Origin: Dryomyza anilis
Taxonomy: Eukaryota > Arthropoda > Insecta > Diptera > Dryomyzidae
Direction: 5' to 3'
Assembly: GCA_951804985.1 (NCBI GenBank)
Contig: OX638130.1
Location: 130,089,593 to 130,153,592, forward strand
DNA: 64,000 nucleotides
In this document: positions 1 to 10,935 of the stretch, piece by piece
Layout of the letters: each line of letters begins with the position of its first letter
Numbering within the stretch: position 1 is the first letter of the stretch
Notes under the pieces: generated by a model
What the model was told of the DNA's origin: nothing
What the model saw: the letters and a program-made list of their open reading frames with translations, nothing else
Database searches by the model: none
Translations under genes and position numbers: made by a program

Positions 1-1
1 G

Positions 2-196
2 GGTTGCGCCATATTGCGCCAGACGAAGGGTGGCTTTACCTATCAGTACTTCGCCTGTAATTACGCCTACACGAATATTCTAAACAAACCGGTTTATGTG
101 GTGGGCAAAGCTGCTTCCAAGTGCACAACGGGCACAAATCCTAACTTCAAGTTCTTGTGCTCCATCAGGGAAAAATTTGCGGTTAATGTTGCATAG
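2..196 (+). CDS. CAP-domain (antigen-5-related) secreted protein, 3' terminal exon, partial
   Basis: The frame is open from the window edge (base 2) to a TAG at 194-196, giving 65 residues. It begins in the Gly-Cys-Ala stretch that follows the GHFT block of insect CAP/antigen-5-related proteins. It then has the family's C-terminal pattern: Cys-Asn-Tyr, Asn-x(4)-Pro-Val-Tyr, Ala-Ser-Lys-Cys-x-x-Gly and a final Leu-Cys-Ser before the stop. The same layout appears in the second CAP gene at 2091-7088, so the two are paralogues. CAP proteins of this type are secreted; in flies their molecular role is poorly defined. The 5' part lies outside the window. The gene converges with the second CAP gene, and the 1.9-kb gap is largely repeat. 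The family call is confident; which orthologue it is cannot be said. Confidence 0.88.
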   Translation, partial: GCAILRQTKGGFTYQYFACNYAYTNILNKPVYVVGKAASKCTTGTNPNFKFLCSIREKFAVNVA

Positions 197-226
197 TTTT
201 ATTAAATTAATGAAACATAATACATA

Positions 227-232
227 AATAAA
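227..232 (+). terminator. poly(A) signal AATAAA of the first CAP gene
   Basis: A canonical AATAAA lies 30 bases after the TAG stop, in AT-rich DNA. It is the expected 3' processing signal and implies a very short 3' untranslated region. Confidence 0.6.
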
Positions 233-338
233 ATAGCAATCAAGATGATACTTCTGTTTTTAATTAATAACTAAATTTTATTTGAATACTGCAATATCTC
301 GGGAAAGGAATTTGTTTTTCCGATTTCGTTCCATTAAA

Positions 339-929
339 TTTTTATACCCTACACCTATGAGGTACAGGGTATATTAACTTTGTGCATATATTGTAACGCC
401 CCTTAGGAGGCGTGTCCGGTATGGAAAAGTATATATATTCTTGATCAGCATCACTACCCGAGTCCGTTTAGCCATGTCCGTCTGTCTGTCTGTCCGTCTT
501 GCTGTCTTGCTGTCTTGCTGTCTTGCTGTCTTGCTGTCCGAATACAGAATAACTTGAGAAATACTGATCAGAATGCGATGAAATTTCGTCTCAATATATT
601 TTAGCCAAAAGTAGGAACTGAGTTTGAAAATGGGCAAAATCGGTCAACGGACACGCCCACCTCCCATACAAGTCACTTTTATATAACTCTTTCGAAACTA
701 ATATTTCGAAAAGTATTCAAGGTATAGTTATAAAATTTAAAATGTATTGTTAGAATTAACATAAAAATATGTGGTCCAAAAATGGGCGTGATCCGCCCAC
801 TTTTTTTTCATTATATCCCGGGTTTTCATAGTAAAAATTTGATCCGTAAATTATTAAAATCAAATCTATGAAATATTAGCCTTTCAAAATTTTAAATATA
901 GGCGTGGTCCGCCCAATTATATTTTTCAA
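339..929 (+). mobile_element. mini-me-like element, copy 1 (3'-truncated, fused to copy 2)
   Basis: It starts with the terminal hairpin TACCCTACACCT-ATG-AGGTACAGGGTA. Next come a TA-rich stretch, a conserved core around TGATCAGCATCACTACC, a GTCY/CTTG tetranucleotide run (about 475-537), and GC-rich blocks including GGGCGTGATCCGCCC. This order matches the dipteran mini-me family (related to INE-1/DINE-1). The copy stops just after GGCGTGGTCCGCCC, where copy 2 begins, and lacks the usual 3' terminus. It contains no coding frame of its own. Confidence 0.8.
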
Positions 930-1717
930 TTTTTATACCCTACACCTATGAGGTACAGGGTATATTAACTTTGTGCATATATTGTAACGCCCCTTAGGAG
1001 GCGTGTCCGGTATGGAAAAGTATATATATTCTCAGCATCACTACCCGAGTGCGTTTAGCCATGTCCGTCTGTCTGTCTGTCTGTCTGTCCGTCTTGCTGT
1101 CTTGCTGTCTTGCTGTCTTGCTGTACGAATACAGAATAACTTGAGAAATACTGATCAGAATGCGATGAAATTTCGTCTCAATATAGTTTAGCCAAAAGTA
1201 GGAACTGAGTTTGAAAATGAGCAAAATCGGTCAACGGACACGCCCACCTCCCATACAAGTCACTTTTATATAACTTTTTCGAAACTAATAACTCGAAAAG
1301 TATTCAAGGTATAGTTATAAAATTTAAAACGTATTGTTAGAATTCACCTACAAATATGTGGTCTAAAAATGGGCGTGATCCGCCCACTTTTTTTTTTCAT
1401 TATTTCCCGGGTTTTCATAGTGGAAATTTGATCCGTAAATTATTAAAATCAAATCTATGAAATATTAGCCTTTCAAAATTTTAAATATAGGCGTGGTCCG
1501 CCCAATTATATTTTTCAAATTTTTTTTATTTTTTTTATTTTAAAATTTTTTTTAATTTATGGGGATATAAGACGTAAATTTCTGATATATGTATAATATT
1601 CTGAGGGTTAATATCCCCACCAAAGGTGTAGGGTATTCCATAGTCGGGCCCGTACCGACTATAAAAATTCGCCCCATGTGACCGAACATACCCATGTGAC
1701 CTAACTTTCCCAACTCG
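930..1717 (+). mobile_element. mini-me-like element, copy 2 (full length)
   Basis: A complete element with the same 5' hairpin, core, GTCY run (about 1063-1125) and GC blocks as copy 1. It also has the 3' terminus: AGGTGTAGGGTA, which is the reverse complement of the head TACCCTACACCT; a GTCGG..CCGAC hairpin; and a tail ending CTTTCCCAACTCG. It lies head-to-tail with copy 1. The pair occupies most of the gap between the two convergent CAP genes. Confidence 0.82.
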
Positions 1718-1952
1718 TTTTTTTTTTATTTTTAACCCCATATAAATCTTTTTGTGTTCTGAAATTCTGAATTGAGTTCATTCCTCAAATATTGAACAGC
1801 TTGAATTCGATTTCGTATTGAAAAATCAAATTCAATCGATCAGAAATTTTCGATACAATTTTGAACCTTATTGGAACCTTATCCGACATGTCCTTATCCG
1901 ACAATCTTATTTTTAACAACATTTTGTACACAATTAATTAGTTAAAACGAAA

Positions 1953-1958
1953 TTTATT
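1953..1958 (-). terminator. poly(A) signal of the second CAP gene
   Basis: AATAAA on the minus strand, about 130 bases past the stop codon at 2091-2093. It is the nearest canonical signal and gives the convergent gene a short 3' untranslated region. Confidence 0.5.
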
Positions 1959-2090
1959 CCACAATTTTTATAATTTAGAATTTATAAAGAAAATTTTCAA
2001 TATCGTTTTCCGCTCATAAATTGCACTGTTTTAAAAATACTCCTAAATACTACGCAGGTACAATTCTATTACTTAATCGTCATACTTAAA

Positions 2091-2397
2091 TTATAGCAAC
2101 TGATTATTCTCCACCGCCAAAGTATCCACCTCGAAACTCTCTTCGCTCTCATAATCATAGACAGCATCCCTCCAGTCGCACAGTGCAGGATACTTTTCAC
2201 TGACCTTGTGCACACACTTGCTTGTCGTGGGCCCGGTCTGATACACGGGCTCTCCTAGCAAATTAGAGAAATCGTAATTGCATGTCATCAGAAACTTCAT
2301 ATCGTGAATTTGGCTAGGATCTCGATATCGTATCGCAGCGCACCCAACTCGATGTACCCGATCAGCCACCAGCAATGTGAAATGTCCAATTTTTTTG
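2091..2397 (-). CDS. Secreted CAP-domain protein, exon 2 (C-terminal part)
   Basis: The second coding exon of the gene whose first exon is 7088-6403. The acceptor is TTACTTGCAG followed by C at 2397. That C completes the Gly codon left by exon 1 (GG|C), so the frame runs on as Lys-Lys-Ile-Gly-His-Phe-Thr, the CAP GHFT signature. Then follow an Asp-Arg block, Val-Gly-Cys-Ala-Ala, Cys-Asn-Tyr, Pro-Val-Tyr-Gln-Thr-Gly, Ser-Lys-Cys and a final Leu-Cys-Asp. The last ~25 residues are an acidic extension (Tyr-Glu-Ser-Glu-Glu) beyond the CAP fold, which the first CAP gene lacks. The exon gives 101 residues after the split codon; the stop is at 2093-2091. The junction agrees in phase, in motif order and with both splice consensus sites. 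Confidence 0.9.
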
Positions 2398-5300
2398 CTG
2401 CAAGTAAAAAAAAAATAATTGTAATAATAACGTGTTTAGCATTGAAACGTGCCTTACGATGAACTAAGATTTTTTTATTTAGGAAATTTATTAAAAATAT
2501 TGTATAACAAACAGATGGTTTTACTCTTTCCGGTCTACCGTCACTCAGTCAATACCTTTCGTTATCAAATTATTTGAAAAATATTTACCTAGTTATGATC
2601 GGTTTATTTATATTTGTCGGCGTACACTGAGAGTTTATTTTTGGTAAATTGATTGAAAAAATAAAGCAGTAAGGAATGTTAGATGTCATGGGGAATTTTG
2701 AAGTAGGGTTATTTTGACAGCTGGTGCAAGGAAGTTAGTTAGAATTAAAAAATATCATAACAAGTTTTGCCATAAAATAAAGGGCTATATTTGAAAAGAA
2801 GTTTACTTCTTCCGATAAACGTTACCGGTATATTTAGTGATATTATGGTATATGTACAAAATGGGCGGAACATCAGCCTTCACTCGACCGATCACCTCCA
2901 TATTTTTTAATATCAGACAGCGTAGATATACATATAATCTAAATTGTGTTTCATTAATCTAGTTCTAATAAGACAGATAATGACAAACCTGCGAGACTAA
3001 ACACTGCACATGAAAAATCGCTCAACTCCGATATTCGGCAAATGAGGACCTCGGTCTAAGTTCTTCAGAACCCTCGATATTCAACCGATTTTGCAAGGAA
3101 TTGTAAACGATATCGTTTACAATTATTCAATTATGAACATAAAAAAGCAGTAGTCGGCATGTTCCAACTTCCGACCGAAATAGTAGGGGAACCTGAGATA
3201 AAGTGAGAAATGGGATGATGTTGTAAATAGCAATTTTTTGAAATGTTATTCCATTTTTAGAAGAAAAAACTACAGTCATGTATTACTTAATATGGCATCC
3301 ACGTTTTTATCCTGAACTTTCTTATTACTTTTCGAATGCAAGTGAAAAAATGTAATGAAAATGTTTTCTAGAGAGGTGGTGTTTGCTTTCAAAAAGTGTA
3401 CAATTCGAACGTTTTCAATTTAAAAGGTATACGTATTTAAAATTAATGTATATTGATTGCATCTCTTTAAAAATACAAAAGGAGTTTTGTAATTTTTTAG
3501 TTTATAAATTGCGATATTGGTTGGGGTAATGTGGGAACCATATTTTTTTTGGGATAGTGCGAAATGTTATTTAAACAATACTAACGGACGTCGTTTAATT
3601 GCAAAATGTCTCAATTTTTGGTAGATATTTATGAATATTCACTATTTTTCCTTCATATTCATTTTGTTGCATTACCATAATTATTTGTTCATTACATTAA
3701 TAATATTTGTTGTATGCAGTTCGATAGATTGCTTTGTTGCGCGTCTGCCCCCATCCCAAAAAATTGCATTATTTATCATCAGCTTCACTAATATTGTAAA
3801 CTGACCATTAATTATCATTTTCTCTACTGTTTAACACACTCTTTTAAAGATTTATAATTTAAAAAAATTGACTTTATATAACTTAATCCTTGTTTTTATT
3901 ATCCCTGATGCACATATCGGATAAATGTTGTAATTTAATTATATTGAATTGCAAGCACAATGTTTGGTTAGTTTTGATACCATCATTTTGTTTTTGTAGA
4001 CTTTCCAACAAGCACCTTTCTAAAATCTCTAAAAAAAATTGAGTATTATTTGTAATGCTTTTTAACATTGGTCAAATTTAATCTTCGATCAATAGTAACA
4101 AATTAAACAAATTTATAAATACTTAAATCCGTAGAATTTGAATGCAACCGATGTCATTTCAACAGTTAAAATAAAATGTTTGATTAATTCCACTGATGTC
4201 CAACATAAACCAAAAACGCAATGAGCAAGGATAATATGAATAGCAAGGATAATATGAACAAGAAATAAAAAAATTGAACTTTTTTTTATTAGAAAACCTT
4301 TCTAGAGTGTGTTAAATGCGAGAGAAAATTCTTGTTAATGGACAGTTGACAATAATAGTGAAGCTGATGACAAATAATACTTTATACTTTAAATTAATGC
4401 AGGCAGGATTTCAGTATCCTTGATTAAAAAATATTTTCACTGAGGTACTCCTTAAATCGGTGACGTGGACTACTTTTAAGTTGACGAATGGACTTTTAAA
4501 ATAATAATAAAAATAGCCACTCTTAAATGTGTTGTACTAAAGTTTTTAAAAATCCATGGTTTACTGTGTTTTTCATTATTAATTTGAACTGGCCTTATTC
4601 AAGTGGTACAAAATTTTACTGTATTTTTCTGAGTTTTTTTAATTAAAGTGATCCCAAAATTCACATGCATTTCGGATTTTAATTTTTGGGATGGGGGCAA
4701 AGCATTCTATCGAACTGCATACAACAAATTTTGATGCACAATGAATAGGGCGAGATATGAGTCAAAATTTTACTTTAAAAAACTGGCCTTATTCAAGTGG
4801 CGCGCAGTGTATTTATAATGTTTATTTTGTAAATAACTATGAAATAATACAGAAATAATACAAGAATTATTTGACTATTTGTAAAATTTTATCCCAGGAA
4901 TTTTCTAGTTGTTAAAAATGAGCTGTTTTGAAAAATCCCCCAAAATCAATTAAAAGACATATATTGTATTCTGTCTAATAGATCCTTCTAATAGATCTAA
5001 TAGATCATTCAAAAGATTTTTAAAATTATTTAAATGTATTTTTCCTACATGATGCATACTACCCTACAATATCAAAATCTAAAATTAAATTTGTTTGTAA
5101 TTGCTCCGGAATTTGATTTTTTAATAGAAAATTGAAGCATTTCAATCGAATTCAACCGTTCAAGTGATGTGCAGGAATTCATCTCGATTTTTATTAATAG
5201 ATGATACTATTTTTAATTTAATAACACAATGCAACAAATATGTTAGGGTAATACGGGTTCGCTGATATGTAATCTGTAGTCCGTTTTAATTCATCACTTC

Positions 5301-6402
5301 ATTAAAAACAGTACAACAAATATTTGAATTTCAAAAGATAAAAATTTGGATCATTTTTTACTTTGACACCATCATTCCAACGCTTTTTGATAACACTTAG
5401 CAAAACTGTTATACTCTCTTCGGCAAAAATGTTCCCCAGATACAGATGAGTTGGGTCCACAAATAACAAAATTGGCTCAGGTTCACCCATTAAACAGAAT
5501 AACAACAACAAAAAAACACTGCATTACATTGATTTGACTGCAAATATGCAGTGAAATATTATAAATTAGGGTGTTTCAGAGGTGTAATAAAAGAAAATTA
5601 TTTCAAAGGATACTGATTTGTTGTCTTCAGTAAATCTTGTAGCCAGCTATGCTTGAAACATGATGTTTTGCAAAAACTAAAAACGCCATTATTTGTAGAA
5701 TGTCAAAATCCATATGAATTCGAGATCAAAGACCCCGTATGACCATAAAACTGTTATAAGATTGATAGTATTTTTTCGTTGCACTGTGTAATTTGTTACT
5801 TTATCGATTCGATGTTATAAAATAATTTGAATTGGCTGAGAATTTGGTTTGCTGAGCTGTTTGTTATCATGGTTATATTTCTATTTATATTTTGACTGGT
5901 ATGTAAATTTATTACGTTGAATAAATAATTTAATATTTTATTATATTGTTTGTTATGTATGTATTCAATATTAATTGGTTTGTATTTATTTTTTTTTAAT
6001 ATTTCTATAAACAAAATAAAAAAAAATCCACCTAAATTTAGTTTGGTTCTTTTTATGTCAATATGTCAGAGGTGTTTAACCTTTTTTATATCCACATTAT
6101 TATATTCATTAATGAAATTATGTTTACAAATATGTTAAAGATACTTCTGTCGTTTTATCGACATTTTGAATAACTTAATAAACTTAAATAAACGTAATGT
6201 GTTAAAAAAACATAAAATTATCTGAGGACTTAGTACAATATTTTGTAAATATTGAGTTAGAACCTATTCGTATTTAGGTAAATGCCCTAAATACGAATAC
6301 GGTTCTAACTATAAACTATACCAAATTTGACACTTTATGATCCAGTCGCTTCATTTAAAGTTTTTGAAAACATTCAATATCTACGATTCAATCAAAACCT
6401 AC
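2398..6402 (-). other. Intron of the second CAP gene (phase 2, about 4.0 kb)
   Basis: Donor GG|GTAGGTTT at 6402-6401, acceptor TTGCAG at 2398. It is long for a fly CAP gene intron and is filled with repeat. It holds a foldback element at 3709-4733, a 20-base direct repeat at 4587-4606 and 4781-4800, and fragments of a family carrying GGGGTAATGTGGG (about 3184-3235 and 3525-3560). Open frames here (for example minus-strand 3883-4068 and 5302-5511) resemble no protein I know and are probably fortuitous. About 4810-6390 is plain AT-rich DNA. Confidence 0.8.
3709..4733. mobile_element. Foldback (inverted-repeat) element inside the CAP intron
   Basis: Bases ~3709-3765 (TTGTTGTATGCAGTTCGATAG ... 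CCCCCATCCCAAAAA) reappear reversed at ~4683-4733. The left arm carries about 11 extra bases (TTGCGCGTCTG). Just inside, ~3768-3843 is reversed at ~4305-4382 (shared ATCATCAGCTTCACTA and TTAACACACTCT). The arms are paired outer-to-outer and inner-to-inner, giving a ~1-kb imperfect palindrome with a long centre. No transposase frame is recognisable. Most likely a non-autonomous foldback or DNA transposon remnant. Confidence 0.65.
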
Positions 6403-7088
6403 CCGTCTGGATGTGGATGATACTGATCGATGAACGTCTGATTTGCATCGCGATATTCTTTAAACCAACTGGCGATGAAAGTCTTCATGCGTCTTGAATG
6501 CGATTTAAATGCACGTCCGACCCAATAGTGTCCAATGTTTTGTCCGCTAAATTCAAAACGCGGTGTATTACGGCACTGATCATGATTGAAGCGACACTTC
6601 TTCACATGTAGCGATGCCAAGAACTCCAGTTCGTTGTCCCATTTGAGCAGAGGCATATGTGACGCCGACTTATAGCCAGGTACGTTGCCCTCAGCAATAC
6701 GTGAGCGCGCCAAATTATGCATATCGAGTATGAGCTGACGACGACGCTCACTCATGTAGAGCAAATGCGGGCCCCGACCACAGGTCTGTTCGAAATTGCC
6801 GTTATTCTGACAGGCTACATGAGGCACCTGCACAATGTGCGAGCCGTTGTAAAGTTCGCACAATGAGGGTTGACAATAATGTTGATACGAGATCGTGTTG
6901 GTGGGGGGCGTATGTGCCGAAATTGATGACACAGTTGTGTTGATTGTCGAAGATAAAGACTCAGATGAAACCAATAAAGGAGTTAAGGGTTTTGATTTTG
7001 ACACTTTTACGGCAGTGTTGTTTGGATTCTCACGCTGCGCTACACTACACTGAGAAATGAGCATTAATGTGAAACACAATCTGAACAT
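6403..7088 (-). CDS. Secreted CAP-domain protein, exon 1 (signal peptide, linker, most of CAP domain)
   Basis: The ATG is at 7088, 42 bases downstream of a TATA box. Residues 1-17 form a signal peptide, so the product is secreted. Residues ~20-67 are a Ser/Thr/Pro-rich linker with NxT sequons near residues 23 and 50; the mature core starts at Tyr-Cys ~71. Residues 72-103 hold the cysteine-rich N-terminal lobe. The CAP helix follows with His124-Asn125-x-x-Arg128, then Trp150-Asp-Asn-Glu-Leu-Glu, Lys-Lys-Cys165 and Ser-Gly-Gln-Asn (181-184). The exon ends at Asp-Gly with donor GG|GTAGGT and continues in frame at 2397. The full protein is about 330 residues; the linker makes it longer than a bare antigen-5-type protein. 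CAP family membership is certain; the physiological role is unknown. Confidence 0.92.
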
Positions 7089-7129
7089 TTTTTTCTAATT
7101 TTATTTTGTTAAACTTTCCGATTGTATTG

Positions 7130-7137
7130 TTTTTATA
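7130..7137 (-). promoter_or_regulatory. TATA box of the second CAP gene
   Basis: The minus strand reads TATAAAAA here, 42 bases before the ATG at 7088. With normal TATA-to-start spacing, the 5' untranslated region would be only about 15-20 bases. The stretch from here to 7400 shows no other gene I can support. Confidence 0.55.
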
Positions 7138-8016
7138 TGAAACTTCCCGCGATTTAATTTACAACCGATCAGAACTATACGTCAGCCTTAACTGATCGCG
7201 GCACTCGTACTGCATCTCTTTTAATAAATTTCGCATTTTCATAAGAACGTCTAGCAGAATTTATGAACGGTACAGAACATAGTGCTACTGCTGATAATTT
7301 TGCGATTCCGCTAGCCAACTGTCGTCGGATCGTCCGACTGAGAAGATCATTAACTAATACCCTACAAATATAAAGATGAGGTATTTTTAGTGATGGCAAA
7401 CGCTGTTAATAGGAGCGTTTTTTTTTGAAAGAATTTTATACATCTTAATAACTGCGCAGCAAATCATATTTGTTATCGATTATTTAAAATTATGAATTTT
7501 TGATAATATCAATCCTATATAAAGCGGTATCTCTATTTTAGTCATTGTACGTTTATATCAAATCGATATCGTAACTTTATTCATTTTAAACATGTCTTTA
7601 GAATTTTTTTTTGACAAACATTTTAATACGGGATCTACTAGCCATCCCTCATGGCTTAACATATGGGCATTTCCAGAAAAACGTCAAACAATACCGAAAA
7701 AATTCAAAATCTTTGAAATAACGATGGATTTGGAATTTTAAATATCTGAATCTAAATATCTGAAAAGAAATTTATTTTCTGTCAAAGGTAACGTATAAAA
7801 AAGTACTCATAAAGTTTCGTTACTATGCAATTTGTAAATATACCCATTTTTCATGTATTTTGAGTAACCAACTTAAAATACATGAAAAAAAAGACACACA
7901 GATACAAAATATTATTTTCTGTTTATTCTGGTAACATTAATACTTATTTCTAAAATTTAAAAATGATTCAAATTTAAATAATGGAAAAATTTGTATTTTT
8001 GTATAAGGATTTTCGA

Positions 8017-8870
8017 TGTCCCGTCTGGAACCAAAAGATACATTTATTACCATAGTAAACTGAAAACTTTTTTTTTTAAGAGTTGAATCCACTGTTTCCA
8101 AAGCAGAATTTTCTCGGCATTTCCAAAAATGTAAACATTTTCCTAGTAATTCTAGAAAATGTTTGACAGCTAATTGAAATCTGTCCCGTCCGGAACTTTG
8201 AGTACCAAAAGTGTAAAAAATATAAAAAAAAATTCAAAAAAGAAAAAAAACTTTAAAAACATCTGGAAATTTGAATAGTAGTACATCACTTTTTATTTTG
8301 TAATAATGATTATTTTTAGCAAATTTTTTTTAGCAAAAATTGTAGTGCAAATTTCTATACGGAAAGTCCGGAATTATTCTGCGATTTATTATGAAATAAC
8401 TTTAAGCTTTAGGAACAAAGTGCGTATATACAAAAATAAAGTAAATTGTCTCATCAATGATCAGAGATAATTCAAAAAAATATATTGTATGTTAAAAGTA
8501 TTTTTAGAATAAAAATCGTACTGATAATTTCTATACAGAATTTTTTGTCCCGTCCGGAATTTTTCTGTGATTTATTATGAGAAAACCATAAAATTTAGGA
8601 ACAAAATGTAAATATACAAAGAAATATTTCGAAAAAATCGAAAAAATCCGCTGACTTTTTGGAATATCCATATGAATCTCGATATTTACTTTCGTTTTTG
8701 TCCCGTCCGGAACGCCCACTATTTTATTTGTGTCTTTTGATCTACCTATAATTTTTTGCAGATGTTTAGTCCGATTTACTATATGCACAAAAAAATCAAG
8801 TAAATTCATTAATGTTCCTTCGAGGTATTAAAGTTTTAAGCGTACGAATGTCCCGTCTGGAACCCCAGGA
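8017..8870. repeat. Degenerate tandem array with TGTCCCGTCYGGAA motif
   Basis: The motif TGTCCCGTCYGGAA, or a clear variant, recurs at about 8017, 8182, 8362, 8546, 8699 and 8849, that is every 150-185 bases. Sequence between motifs is also shared. For example ATTTCTATAC..GGAAT..CTGTGATTTATTATGA and TTTAGGAACAAA occur in both the 8331-8430 and 8520-8620 units. This indicates an old tandem array of ~150-185 bp monomers upstream of the minus-strand CAP gene. Confidence 0.6.
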
Positions 8871-8879
8871 AACGCCCAT

Positions 8880-10660
8880 ATGACAAGCATGCATAATGAC
8901 TCGTGGAGATTACAAATGGCTAGCCATAATCTCTTTCAAGTAATATATGGCAAGATTTATTTCTTTCTTTCTGCTTGCCATGATCTCTTTCAAATTTTAA
9001 TAAAAGACTAAATGGATTGGAGGCTAATATAAAATATTTCGGTTTTATACCGGTCCTAAAACGGTATTTAAAAAATACGGAAAACTAACTGATCAAATAT
9101 AAATCAGTTATAAATCATCGTAATCAGAAGCTGCGATTTGGGACCAATTTTATAATTCTTCGCTTACAAATCGATTATAGTACTCACTTCACCAATTTTA
9201 TTTTTCTTTAAATATCTTGATGCACTTATTTTATATATCCCGACTCAAAAAATTCCTTTTGAAAACTTTAAAAATAACAGTGAACAAATGAATTTAAATT
9301 GATTATGGTATTACATATTAATTGTTTTCTAATTTTTATCAAGATTTCGGTTTCTGTTTTGGTTTCATTTCTTATTTTGTTGACTCAGAAGGTGCCAAGT
9401 TTTAGCTAATTCAAAGTAGGTTCTACCAAATAGTTTTAATTTTTTTTATATGTGAGCAGATTTGTAATTTTTTTTAATTTTTACATCAACAAATTGTCAT
9501 TCACACCTTCCGTAAACCCCTACAAAAGAGGAAGCCTATTTGAATAATTGTAGGTGATACTTGTTCTGAGGGTGTGTTTCAAGTGGAAAATCATTAACTC
9601 TGACACATTGAATCATTTGTAATTAAAGGGCCTGGGAAACATGTATCACATTATTAATTTATTATTTTCAATAAACTTTATTGTTTTGTTTTTGTTTCGT
9701 TGATACGCGATTTATTAACAAATTAGTAGTTGACATGAAACTCGTGTAAATGACAGCGATTAATATTCTATTCAGCTGAGCGATGCGAAAGTCCGATTTG
9801 CATAAAGATTTGATTGATATTGTAGTTGTTGTGTTACTTGCTATACCCCGTATAAAAATAAAACATTGAGGTAATTTACAGCTATTCGCAGATTCCAAGA
9901 ATGCTGCGGAGATTAGATTTTTGCTGTATGGTGCTGCGACCACAATTCTAATGGGTATTTGCATAAAAATGATAAATCGAAGATGGATTAATTTTACCTA
10001 ATACCAATATTAATATTTTGTTTTGTTTTTGTTGCTTTTAGTGATGTATTTCTGTGCGCTCACCGACTAATTAAAGTGCGCGTTGTTCAGTCCGAGATCC
10101 GATAGATACATCTGAGAATGTAGTAAATATGGCAGAGTAAAAATGAATATCATACATTATCAAGACATCAGCATTATAGCAACTGTTTAATTGATTTAAT
10201 CGTTTGTTTAATTGCCCATCGTTTTATTAGATGGTTCTGATCAGTTTTTTAGTGTTTTTAATCAGTTGGTATTTTATACTTCCTCTACTTTGGTTATAAA
10301 TCACGTTCCGTTCAACGTGCATCTGCAATAATTATCGGTATCGATCATTTTGATATGTTATACAACAATAACTAATTGGTTTATTATACAAAAACAACTA
10401 ATTATGATGATAATGATTAAATATAATTATGGTTGCACGTTTAATGCAAAGACTGCTTGTTGAATTTTGATTTATGTTTTTGGAGAGAAACAAGTAACAA
10501 AATAAAAATAAAATTATTTTTTATAACATGCTGTTTAAGTGGTTATTTTCAAACTTTTAAAGATATATGTGAAAATTTAGAAAATAATTTAAAGTATTAC
10601 TAAAATCCTAATAGCGCCAAATTGCATTGAAAAACAAAATCGAAATAAATCATATTCTGT
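8880..10660. other. AT-rich DNA without a supported gene
   Basis: Mostly AT-rich. Short conserved-looking pieces such as 9500-9600 and 10040-10130 have somewhat higher GC, and 10086-10092 reads like an initiator (TTCAGTC), but I cannot tie them to a transcript. The minus-strand open frame at 9668-9964 resembles nothing known. Confidence 0.4.
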
Positions 10661-10665
10661 AATTA

Positions 10666-10749
10666 TTGAAATTATTATTGTGGCAATCATGCTTTTCTTA
10701 GTGTGCTTTGTAGAAATCATTGCAATGATTACCACAATAATAATTTCAA
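10666..10749. other. Near-perfect 84-base hairpin
   Basis: TTGAAATTATTATTGTGG at 10666 pairs with CCACAATAATAATTTCAA ending at 10749. Pairing continues inward to GCAATCATGC/GCAATGATTA with one mismatch and one bulge, leaving a ~29-base loop. Arm length and loop size suit a small-RNA precursor, but a tiny inverted-repeat transposon remnant would look the same. Confidence 0.5.
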
Positions 10750-10935
10750 GTCACTGATGGAGCCATTCCTCTGTGATGAAATTTCACTTCAACAGAACTA
10801 TTGAAACTTGGTCTTGTAACTTGTCGGACAATGTGACAATGGCATGATTCCATTTTCCGTTCCCAATGCTTCAATAGGGTTTATAAAATTGCGCATTTAA
10901 AGTTATACATTTTTTAAATACCTATTTATCATAAA

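Noticed and set aside
374..637. Minus-strand frames through the GTCTGTCTGTC tracts (also 994-1224, 1003-1191, 32266-32517)
   Set aside because: They are readings of the mini-me-like repeat itself; the peptides are repeats of Thr-Asp-Arg-Gln and differ between copies by indels.
9668..9964. 98-codon minus-strand frame
   Set aside because: No family resemblance, no splice or promoter context, and AT-driven codons.
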